A stretch of 64,000 nucleotides of DNA, taken from the NCBI RefSeq assembly GCF_004322755.1, contig NZ_CP036401.1:4278001-4342000 (forward strand), in the 5' to 3' direction. The notes beneath the pieces were generated by a model, which did no database searches, was not told where the DNA came from, and saw nothing but the letters and a program-made list of their open reading frames with translations. The translations under genes and the position numbers were made by a program. This document shows, one piece after another, positions 1 to 6,975 of this stretch. How positions within the stretch are numbered: position 1 is the stretch's first letter; every line of letters begins with the position of its first letter. Origin of the DNA: Pseudoduganella albidiflava. GTDB lineage: Bacteria > Pseudomonadota > Gammaproteobacteria > Burkholderiales > Burkholderiaceae_D.

Positions 1-50
1 TGCGCAGCAGAGCATCGCGGTGCATTGAAAGCGCAGCGCTTTCACGCTGT

Positions 51-135
51 GCCCACGTGGCGGAATTGGTAGACGCGCATGGTTCAGGTCCATGTGCCGC
101 AAGGTGTGGGGGTTCGAGTCCCTCCGTGGGCACCA
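51..135 (+). tRNA. tRNA-Leu (anticodon CAG), copy 1
   Basis: An 85-nt class II tRNA. The acceptor arm GCCCACG pairs with CGTGGGC, a long variable arm is present, and the anticodon stem CATGG/CCATG encloses loop TTCAGGT, so the anticodon is CAG and it reads CUG. The 3' CCA is encoded. The same 85 bases recur at 1494 and 1659. Confidence 0.96.
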
Positions 136-145
136 CAGGTACAGG

Positions 146-180
146 AAGAGCCGGGATCTGGGAGTCCGCGGCTCTTTTCT
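146..180 (+). terminator. Intrinsic terminator after tRNA-Leu copy 1
   Basis: Perfect arms AAGAGCCG (146-153) and CGGCTCTT (169-176) run into a T-rich tract. It lies 10 bases past the tRNA CCA end and would end the tRNA transcript before the metalloprotease gene. Confidence 0.8.
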
Positions 181-308
181 TATCCCGTCGGCCGTTTTGA
201 CATGCCGGCGCATTCGCGCCGTCAGCACCTGCATGTCCCGTCTGGCAGAAAGCTGCGCACGCTTCTTGCCTATATAAATTTGTCCAACAACATTTCAGGG
301 AACAAGAC

Positions 309-1415
309 ATGAAAAAGCTCGCATCCGTCCTTGCACTGGCCAGCGCCTTCCTCGCCGCCGGCTCCGCCACTGCCGCTCCGACGTTCAATTTCCAGTTCGT
401 TGCCGGCACCTCGCTCCAGGCGCAACAGGGCTTCATCGAAGCCGCGAACCGCTGGTCCAGCGTGCTGACCGACAATGTGGTGATCAACCTCACGGTCGGC
501 TTCAATCCGCTGGCGCCGAACATCCTGGGCCAGGCGCAGTCGGCCCGCGAATCGTATTCGTACTCGGAGTTCCGCGACGGACTGGTCGGCGATATCTCGT
601 CGGCCAACGACGTCACGGCCACCGGCAGCCTGTCCAGCGGCAATTCGTTCGGCATGCTGCTGAACCGCACCGCGAACAACCCGAACGGCACGGGTAGCGC
701 CACCACCTATGTCGACAATGACGGCGACGATAACAACGCCGTCGTGAACGTCACCTCGGCATCGGCCAAGGCGATCGGCCTGGCGACGTCGGGGCAAACG
801 CTGCAAGGCTGCATCGGCAGCTGCGATGGCTTCATCCAGTTCAACAGCCAGTTCACGTTCGACTTCAACCCGAACGATGGCGTCAGCTCCGGTGCCTACG
901 ACTTCGTCGGCGTGGCCGCGCACGAGATCGGCCACACGCTGGGCTTCACCAGCGGCGTCGACGTGCTGGACTACAACTCCACCTCGCCGGACTTCTACAA
1001 CGACGACGAGTTCGTCTTTGTGTCCAGCCTGGACCTGTTCCGTTATTCGTCGGAAAGCGCGGAAGAAGGCGTCATCGATTGGTCCGCGGACGACCGCGAC
1101 AAATACTTCTCGATCGATGGCGGCGTGACCGACCTGGCCGGCTTCTCCACCGGTGTCACGCACGGCGATGGCCGCCAGAACAGCCATTGGAAAGATGACC
1201 TGTACATCGGCCTGATGGACCCGACCGCCGGCCTGGGCGAAGTGCTGGCCATCTCGCAGGAAGACGTGCTGGCGATGGATGTGATCGGCTGGAACGTGTC
1301 GCCGGTACCGGAACCATCGACCTACGCGATGCTGGGCGCCGGCCTGCTGCTGCTGGGTGGCCGCGCACGCAAGCTGGCCAAGAAATCGAAAAATATTTCG
1401 CAAAAACAAAAATGA
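309..1415 (+). CDS. PEP-CTERM zinc metalloprotease (NF038122-like)
   Basis: Predicted exported zinc protease of 368 residues. An N-terminal signal peptide (about residues 1-22, MKKLASVLALASAF) is followed by a secreted domain. The zincin motif HEIGHTLGF at residues 205-213 supplies the two zinc histidines and the catalytic glutamate. The C-terminus is a PEP-CTERM tail: VPEPSTYAM near 333, a hydrophobic helix, then a basic end, which marks it for exosortase processing at the envelope. The start is the ATG after CAGGGAAC. It stands alone between two identical tRNA-Leu genes. The substrate cannot be read from the sequence. The NF038122 family name is a recollection from the motif layout, not a search result. 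Confidence 0.86.
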   Translation: MKKLASVLALASAFLAAGSATAAPTFNFQFVAGTSLQAQQGFIEAANRWSSVLTDNVVINLTVGFNPLAPNILGQAQSARESYSYSEFRDGLVGDISSANDVTATGSLSSGNSFGMLLNRTANNPNGTGSATTYVDNDGDDNNAVVNVTSASAKAIGLATSGQTLQGCIGSCDGFIQFNSQFTFDFNPNDGVSSGAYDFVGVAAHEIGHTLGFTSGVDVLDYNSTSPDFYNDDEFVFVSSLDLFRYSSESAEEGVIDWSADDRDKYFSIDGGVTDLAGFSTGVTHGDGRQNSHWKDDLYIGLMDPTAGLGEVLAISQEDVLAMDVIGWNVSPVPEPSTYAMLGAGLLLLGGRARKLAKKSKNISQKQK

Positions 1416-1493
1416 TGGTTGACGGATCGGGTGGCGGCCTTTAAGATGCGTGCCTTCTGTTGCTGAACACCGCAACGAAGCAAAGAAAACAGG

Positions 1494-1578
1494 GCCCACG
1501 TGGCGGAATTGGTAGACGCGCATGGTTCAGGTCCATGTGCCGCAAGGTGTGGGGGTTCGAGTCCCTCCGTGGGCACCA
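1494..1578 (+). tRNA. tRNA-Leu (anticodon CAG), copy 2
   Basis: Identical over all 85 bases, including CCA, to the copy at 51-135. Flanking sequence differs on both sides, so the repeat is limited to the tRNA itself. The spacer to copy 3 is 80 bases, and the two are probably co-transcribed. Confidence 0.96.
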
Positions 1579-1658
1579 AGTCCTGTTTTCGACAGCTTGT
1601 TCGATAGGCTTTTCAAGACATCGGGCAGCAGCAGTAGGCAGCAATGAGCAGCATCAGT

Positions 1659-1743
1659 GCCCACGTGGCGGAATTGGTAGACGCGCATGGTTCAGGTCCA
1701 TGTGCCGCAAGGTGTGGGGGTTCGAGTCCCTCCGTGGGCACCA
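1659..1743 (+). tRNA. tRNA-Leu (anticodon CAG), copy 3
   Basis: Third identical 85-nt copy with anticodon CAG and encoded CCA. It is followed 32 bases later by a strong intrinsic terminator. Confidence 0.96.
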
Positions 1744-1774
1744 CTCTACCGGATACCGGGTTGAAGAAACCCTG

Positions 1775-1811
1775 AAACGCCGTCGGTTCGCAAGAGCCGG
1801 CGGCGTTTTTC
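1775..1811 (+). terminator. Intrinsic terminator after tRNA-Leu copy 3
   Basis: Arms AAACGCCGTCGG (1775-1786) and CCGGCGGCGTTT (1797-1808), with one G-T pair, are followed by a T tract to 1811. It ends the tRNA transcript and argues against a kinase start upstream of it. Confidence 0.88.
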
Positions 1812-1851
1812 TTTGCCCACCATCATCGTCCACATGGTCTACACTTTGCCC

Positions 1852-4044
1852 ATGGCCAGCACGCCCCCCACCGATACGCCGAATACCATCCTGGTCGCCA
1901 GTGCGGCCGGCTTTCCCGCGCTGGAGCGGGCCCTGGAGCGCGCCGGCTTCCACGTCGGCGTCGTCAACCGCGGCGACAGCGCATTGGCCGCCATGGAAGC
2001 GGCACCGCCCAACGGCCAGGTGGCGCTGGTATTGCTCGACGCGGCGCTCGCTGGCAGTGCCCGGATGGAATTGTGCGCGCGCCTCGCGGGCGCCGTACCG
2101 GTGCTCGTGATGTCGGCCGCGCCGTCGGACGAGGAACAGGAACAGGCCCTGCAGGCCGGCGCGGCCGGCTACGTGCGGCTGCCCTGCGCGCCGGAAGACC
2201 TGGTGGAAAAGGTGGCGGTCGAACTCCGCGCGCGCCTGGCCTGGCTGCCGGTCAGCGGCCCGCTCGATACCGGCAACCTCGAAGTCAACTACCACGCGCT
2301 GCTGGCCGGATCGCCCGATGCGATCATCCTGTTCGACGCGGCGCGCGGCCTGCCGGTGGACGTCAACCGCAACGCCGAGCGGATGTTCGGCCGCAGCGGC
2401 TCGGAACTGATGCGCATGCGCCTGGCGGACCTGTGCCCTGCCCGGCAACCGGACGGCACGCCGTCGGCCGACGCGGTCGATGCGCTGGTGGCCCGCGGGC
2501 TGGCCGGCGATATCCGCATCTTCCCGCTGACCTTCCAGCACAGCAGCGGGCGCCACATCGATGGCGAATTGCGCCTCGTGGTACTGGAAAAAAGCGGCTT
2601 GCGCCTGCTGCACATGCGCGTGGCGGACGTAACGGGCCAGCGCATCGCCGAGGCACTGCGCACGGGCCAGAACCGGCTGCTGGAAATGATCGCGCGCGGC
2701 GCCCCGCTGCATGACATCCTGGCCAGCCTGCTGCGCCTGATCGAAGGCCAGGCCCCCGGCCTCGTCTGTACGGTGCTGTTGCTGGACGAGGATGGCGTGA
2801 CCGTGCGCGGCGGCTCGGCCCCGAGCATGCCGCCGGAATTCCTGCGTGTCTTCGACGGCTTGCTGATCGGCCCGGATGTCGGCTCGTGCGGCAGCGCCAT
2901 GTTCCGCCGCGAACCCGTGGTGGTGGCGGACATTGCCCGCGACCGGCGCTGGCACGGCTGGCAGGAACTGGCCGCGCAGTACGGCCTGCATGCCTGCTGG
3001 GCCATGCCGATCCTGACCGACCGCCAGACCGTGCTGGGATCGTTTGCGATCTACTATCGCGACGTGCGGCTGCCCCGCGCGGACGACGAGCGGCTGATCG
3101 GCGTGGCCGTGCACCTCGCCGGCATCGCCATCGAGCGTACCCGGCGCGAAGCCGAACTGGCGCGGCACCGCAATCACCTGGAAGAACTGGTGGCGGCGCG
3201 CACCGCCGAACTGCGCAGCGCAAAGGAGCGCGCCGAACTGGCCAGCGCCAAACTGGCCGCCACGCTGGACGACCTGCACAAGACCCAGGATGAACTGGTG
3301 CGCCGCGACAAGCTGGCCGCGCTGGGCGGCCTGGTGGCCGGCGTGGCCCATGAACTCAATACGCCGATCGGCAACACGCTGACGATCGCCAGCGCGATGA
3401 GCGAGCGGCTGGGGGCGCTGCGCGCCGGCATGACAGCCGGGCTGCGCCGCTCCGACCTGGAACAGTATCTCGCCCAGGCCGCCGAGGCCGACGAGGTGGT
3501 GGTGCGCAACCTGCGCCGGGCCGCCGCCCTGATCGCCAGCTTCCGGCAGGTGGCCGTCGATACCGCCAGTTCGCAGCGCCGCCAGTTCCGGCTGGACGAA
3601 TTCATCGCCGAACTGGTCTTGCCCCTGACGGCCGGCACGGCGGCGCCCCGCCCGCGCGTGGTGCAGGACATCGCGCCCGGGCTGGCGATGGACAGTTATC
3701 CCGGCCCGCTCGGGCAAGCCGTGTCGGCGCTGTTTGAAAATGCCGTCATCCACGGGCTGGATGGCCGCGACGGCGGGGTCGTCACCCTGTCCGCCCGTGC
3801 GCTGGGCGATGGCATGATTGCGTTGTCGGTGGCCGACAACGGCGCAGGCATCGCTGCCGACATTCTTTCCCGCGTGTATGATCCGTTCTTTACGACCCGG
3901 CCCGGTGCCGGCGGCTCGGGCCTCGGACTGCACGTGACGCACAATATCGTCACCGGCGTGCTGGGCGGCCGGATCGTCGTGGACAGTGCGCCGGGCAGCG
4001 GGACCACGTTCACGATGACGCTGCCCGTGGTCGCTCCCCGCTGA
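1852..4044 (+). CDS. Orphan sensor histidine kinase (receiver-like, PAS, GAF, HisKA, HATPase)
   Basis: A 730-residue predicted soluble kinase with no transmembrane segment. Order: a receiver-like domain (about 12-125), PAS (about 145-265), GAF (about 285-430), a coiled coil, a HisKA H-box AHELNTPIGN with H500, and a HATPase domain with N-box FENAVIHG and G-boxes DNGAGI and GSGLGLHV. The receiver keeps an Asp at 63, but the usual Lys of the KP motif is replaced (YVRLPC), so it looks degenerate. No response regulator gene is adjacent, so the partner is unknown. An in-frame ATG at 1813 touches the tRNA terminator and adds 13 unlikely residues, so the ATG at 1852 was chosen. The signal sensed is unknown. 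Confidence 0.88.
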   Translation: MASTPPTDTPNTILVASAAGFPALERALERAGFHVGVVNRGDSALAAMEAAPPNGQVALVLLDAALAGSARMELCARLAGAVPVLVMSAAPSDEEQEQALQAGAAGYVRLPCAPEDLVEKVAVELRARLAWLPVSGPLDTGNLEVNYHALLAGSPDAIILFDAARGLPVDVNRNAERMFGRSGSELMRMRLADLCPARQPDGTPSADAVDALVARGLAGDIRIFPLTFQHSSGRHIDGELRLVVLEKSGLRLLHMRVADVTGQRIAEALRTGQNRLLEMIARGAPLHDILASLLRLIEGQAPGLVCTVLLLDEDGVTVRGGSAPSMPPEFLRVFDGLLIGPDVGSCGSAMFRREPVVVADIARDRRWHGWQELAAQYGLHACWAMPILTDRQTVLGSFAIYYRDVRLPRADDERLIGVAVHLAGIAIERTRREAELARHRNHLEELVAARTAELRSAKERAELASAKLAATLDDLHKTQDELVRRDKLAALGGLVAGVAHELNTPIGNTLTIASAMSERLGALRAGMTAGLRRSDLEQYLAQAAEADEVVVRNLRRAAALIASFRQVAVDTASSQRRQFRLDEFIAELVLPLTAGTAAPRPRVVQDIAPGLAMDSYPGPLGQAVSALFENAVIHGLDGRDGGVVTLSARALGDGMIALSVADNGAGIAADILSRVYDPFFTTRPGAGGSGLGLHVTHNIVTGVLGGRIVVDSAPGSGTTFTMTLPVVAPR

Positions 4045-4085
4045 TCGCCGGACCGTCAACCTGCCCTGTCTACCCGGTTTTCTCC

Positions 4086-4304
4086 ATGATGCCCCTGCCC
4101 ACTCTCCTGAAACGATTCGTGCCCGCCGGCGTTCTGCTGTTCGCCATGGCGGCCACCGCCGCGCCCGCGCCCTGGTGGCTATGGGAAAGCGTGGGCGGCA
4201 GCGGCGCCAAGGTCTGTTCGCAGACACCGCTCGGCCCCGGCTGGCGCAAGTTGCTGGGTCCGTACAAGGATTCTCGTTGCGAGAAGTTGATTCGTGTTCA
4301 ATAA
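4086..4304 (+). CDS. Small exported hypothetical protein
   Basis: A 72-residue protein with a clear signal peptide (hydrophobic stretch to ATAAPA near residue 27) and a short mature part rich in Trp and Gly with two Cys (KVCSQT and SRCEK), which could form a disulfide. No family is recognised. It lies 41 bases after the kinase and 36 bases before the phasin on the same strand, so it may share a transcript with either. The start is weakly supported because no strong ribosome binding site is visible. Confidence 0.65.
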   Translation: MMPLPTLLKRFVPAGVLLFAMAATAAPAPWWLWESVGGSGAKVCSQTPLGPGWRKLLGPYKDSRCEKLIRVQ

Positions 4305-4340
4305 TGGCCCGACAAGCTTTTTCACACCGATGGAGGAGAC

Positions 4341-4892
4341 ATGTTTCAGAATCCCGAGCAGTTCGCCCAAGCGACGAAAACCCTGTTCGAGTTCCAGCTC
4401 GACACCTTCAACACCCTGACCAGCAAGGCGGTGCAAGGCCTCGAGCAGGTACTGCAACTGAATATCGATACCGCCAGGAGCAGCGTCGAAAAGAACCTGG
4501 CGGCCGGTCGCGAAATGAGCCAGGCCGCCGATCCGAAAGCGGCGATGGCGGCGGCCAGCGCCAGGATGCAGAACCTCACCAATGTGGCCGAATACAACCA
4601 GCAGGTTGGCCAGATCCTGGCGGAAATCCATAGCGAATTCACGACGGCAGCCGAAGCCCACCTGGCCGAAGCGCGCAGCAATCTCACGGCGCTGATCCAT
4701 GACGTGACGAAAAACGTGCGGCCCGGTTCCGAGAACGCGGTACAAATCGTCAAGACGGCCATCGACAACGCCTTCGCCGGCTATGAGCAGGTCACCAAGG
4801 CCACGCGCCAGGCGGTAGCGGCGTTCGAGGAACAGCTGGCCAAGGCGGCGGCGCTCGCCGAACAGCAGAAAGCTGACCAGACCAAACACTGA
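4341..4892 (+). CDS. phaP: Phasin family protein
   Basis: A 183-residue phasin that coats polyhydroxyalkanoate granules. The N-terminus FQNPEQFAQATKTLFEFQLD and the amphipathic helical, Ala/Gln/Glu-rich body match the betaproteobacterial granule-associated family in sequence style and length. There is no signal peptide, which fits a cytoplasmic granule protein. The start follows a strong GGAGGAGAC site. PHA synthase genes are not in the window. Transcription probably ends at the long inverted repeat beginning at 4941. Confidence 0.93.
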   Translation: MFQNPEQFAQATKTLFEFQLDTFNTLTSKAVQGLEQVLQLNIDTARSSVEKNLAAGREMSQAADPKAAMAAASARMQNLTNVAEYNQQVGQILAEIHSEFTTAAEAHLAEARSNLTALIHDVTKNVRPGSENAVQIVKTAIDNAFAGYEQVTKATRQAVAAFEEQLAKAAALAEQQKADQTKH

Positions 4893-4940
4893 CTCCGGTT
4901 CCCGGCGTAACGGTATTTGCGCCACACAGGGCTGTGCAAG

Positions 4941-4999
4941 CGGCGGGAGAAGCGATAGACTGTATATAAATACAGTTCATCGTTTCTCCCGCCGTTTTT
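4941..4999 (+). terminator. Long inverted repeat: phasin terminator with LexA-type box at its apex
   Basis: Left arm CGGCGGGAGAAGCGAT (4941-4956) and right arm ATCGTTTCTCCCGCCG (4979-4994) pair over 16 positions with one G-T, then a TTTTT tract follows. The tip of the hairpin is itself a palindrome (4960-4975). As RNA it is a strong intrinsic terminator 48 bases after the phasin stop. Confidence 0.8.
4960..4975. promoter_or_regulatory. Putative LexA (SOS) box
   Basis: CTGTATATAAATACAG fits the CTG-N10-CAG core of the LexA operator and differs at one position from the ideal CTGTATATATATACAG. The next gene downstream on the plus strand is the FAN1-like nuclease (5326), followed by a helicase, both DNA repair functions, which supports SOS control. 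LexA binding is inferred. Confidence 0.7.
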
Positions 5000-5030
5000 C
5001 GTTGCCGTTGCTTTTACTTCTTCGGTGCTT

Positions 5031-5213
5031 TTACTGCATCGTTATTTTTACTGCATCGTTGTTTTTGCTGCATCGTTGTTTTTGCTGCATCGTTGTTTTT
5101 GCTGCATCGTTGTTTTTGCTGCATCGTTGTTTTTGCTGCATCGTTGTTTTTGCTGCATCGTTGTTTTTGCTGCATCGTTGTTTTTGCTGCGTCGTTGTTT
5201 TTGTTGCATGTTG
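5031..5213. repeat. 17-bp minisatellite, about 10.5 copies
   Basis: The core CTGCATCG recurs at 5034, 5051, 5068, 5085, 5102, 5119, 5136, 5153 and 5170, then as CTGCGTCG at 5187 and TTGCATGT at 5204, a strict 17-bp period. The unit is CTGCATCGTTGTTTTTG. Because 17 is not a multiple of 3 and the unit has no stop, several frames stay open across it, but the peptides are repetitive and not credible genes. It fills most of the space between the LexA-type box and the nuclease start. Confidence 0.95.
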
Positions 5214-5325
5214 TGTCCTGTATTAGCTCCCTGTGCGCCATGCCCGCACCTGTTCGTCGTCATTTGTTCCTTGTTCGCTTCCGCCTTTTCGCCTTCGCCT
5301 TTTTCTGTTTCCCTCCCGCTGTTCG

Positions 5326-6975
5326 ATGAAACCCGTCCTGGAAAACCTTTTTTATTATCTGGATAATTTCCACCGGGTGCTGGAATGGATCGGCGAACGC
5401 TACGCCGACCTGCTGGACGGCGAGGAACGCGACTTCATCGACCGCTTCCCCGCCCTGCCCCAGGCGTCGCGCGCGCTGTTCGTCCGCATGGTCATGCGCA
5501 AGGGCCAGCTGTTCCGCGCCTCCAAGCTGGTCTACGAGGAAATCGGCTGCCCCCGCGCCGCCGCCGCGCCGCTGGCGGAAACCGGCTGGATCGTCGTCGA
5601 TCCCGCCATGTCGCTCGACGAACTGTTCGACCTGCTGCAAAAGCCGGAGCTGTGCCAGGCATTCGGGCTGGCTGGCGCGCTGCGCTCGGCGCGCAAGGAA
5701 GCGCAGCTGGAAGCGCTGCGCGCCGAACACGCTGACGAGCGGCCCTTCTCGGCCTGGTGCCGGAATGCCGCGGCGGTGGATGAAGCCTACCGCATTGTCG
5801 CGAAACCGCTGTGCGACCGGCTGCGGCTGATCTTCTTCGGCAACTACCACCAGGACTGGACCGAGTTCGTGCTGTCCGACCTCGGCGTGTTCCGCTTCGA
5901 GCAAGTGGAAATCTCGGACGCCGCACGGGGTTTCCGCACGCGCCGCGACATCGACGATTACCTGCGCCTGCACGCCTGCCGCGAACGCTTCGGCAACGGC
6001 GAGGCACCGCTGGACGTGCTGCGCGACGTGCCGCCGCCCGGCACGGATAACGAATGGCTGGCCAGCCGCCGCCACAAGCTGCTGTTCCAGATGGGCCAGC
6101 AGCTGGAAAAGCTGCGCGACTGGGCCGGCGCCTGCGCCGTCTACGACGATTGCGCCTATCCCGGCGCGCGGGCACGGGCCATCCGCGTGCTGGAGAAGGA
6201 TGAGCAGTTCGGCGCCGCCTGGGAACGGCTGCAGGTGGCCATGGCCGCGCCGGAAAGCGAGGCGGAACGCCAGCACCTGCTGCGCATGGCACCGCGGCTG
6301 GCGCGCCGCCTCGGCCACCCGCGCGGCACGGCCGGCAAGCCTGTGCCGCCGGCTCGCCTGGACCTTGCGCTGCCCCAGCCCGACGGCCAGTGGTGGGTCG
6401 AGGGCGTGGTGCGCGACCACCTGAACCGCGACGAAGCCCCTGTGTTCTACGTCGAGAATGCGCTGATCAATTCCCTGTTCGGGCTGTTGTGCTGGGATGC
6501 CGTGTTCGCCGCCATTCCCGGCGCGTTCTTCCACCCGTTCCATCACGGTCCGGCGGACTTGCACAGCGCCGACTTCCACCGGCGCCGTGCCGCCCAGTTC
6601 GATGCCTGCCTGGCGCAGCTCGATGACGGCAGCTACCCCGCCACGATCCGGCGCAACCTGGACGCCAAGCGGGGCATCTCGTCGCCGTTCGTGTTCTGGG
6701 GCGCGCTCGATGGCGCGCTGCTCGACCTGGCGCTGCACTGCATCCCGGCCGCGCACCTGAAGCAGGCATTCCTGCGCATCCTGCAGGATGTGAAGGCCAA
6801 CCGCACCGGCTTCCCGGACCTGATCCAGTTCTGGCCGGCCGAGCGCCGCTACAACATGATCGAAGTGAAGGGCCCCGGCGACCGGCTGCAGGACAACCAG
6901 CTGCGCTGGATCGATTACTGCGCGCAGCACCGCATGCCCGTCACGGTCTGCTACTTGCAATGGGCGCCGCAATGA
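5326..6975 (+). CDS. FAN1-like VRR-NUC domain nuclease
   Basis: A 549-residue structure-specific nuclease homolog. The C-terminal VRR-NUC domain carries the PD-(D/E)XK site: D498 in GFPDL, E513 and K515 in EVKGP, with a following Gln (Q522). The 15-residue Asp-Glu gap and the ExK motif match human FAN1 (D960, E975, K977). The upstream part resembles the helical FAN1 region that grips flap DNA. The role is inferred to be repair of crosslinks or flaps. The start is the ATG of MKPVLENLFYYLDNF. Longer in-frame starts at 5233 add a low-complexity stretch. The stop overlaps the next gene by ATGA, so the two are translationally coupled. Confidence 0.9.
   Translation: MKPVLENLFYYLDNFHRVLEWIGERYADLLDGEERDFIDRFPALPQASRALFVRMVMRKGQLFRASKLVYEEIGCPRAAAAPLAETGWIVVDPAMSLDELFDLLQKPELCQAFGLAGALRSARKEAQLEALRAEHADERPFSAWCRNAAAVDEAYRIVAKPLCDRLRLIFFGNYHQDWTEFVLSDLGVFRFEQVEISDAARGFRTRRDIDDYLRLHACRERFGNGEAPLDVLRDVPPPGTDNEWLASRRHKLLFQMGQQLEKLRDWAGACAVYDDCAYPGARARAIRVLEKDEQFGAAWERLQVAMAAPESEAERQHLLRMAPRLARRLGHPRGTAGKPVPPARLDLALPQPDGQWWVEGVVRDHLNRDEAPVFYVENALINSLFGLLCWDAVFAAIPGAFFHPFHHGPADLHSADFHRRRAAQFDACLAQLDDGSYPATIRRNLDAKRGISSPFVFWGALDGALLDLALHCIPAAHLKQAFLRILQDVKANRTGFPDLIQFWPAERRYNMIEVKGPGDRLQDNQLRWIDYCAQHRMPVTVCYLQWAPQ

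Noticed and set aside
51..1743. Genomic island integrated at tRNA-Leu
   Set aside because: No integrase, and only the tRNA itself repeats, with no further att-like direct repeat.
1654..4227. 857-codon open frame opposite the sensor kinase
   Set aside because: A shadow of the kinase; it also runs across tRNA-Leu copy 3 and has no recognisable domain.
5031..5213. CRISPR array
   Set aside because: Units are 17 bp and contiguous with no spacers, and there are no cas genes apart from a Cas4-like fold fused to a helicase.
5233..5325. Longer N-terminus for the FAN1-like nuclease
   Set aside because: The added 31 residues are Arg/Ser/Phe-rich low complexity next to the minisatellite and match no FAN1 start.
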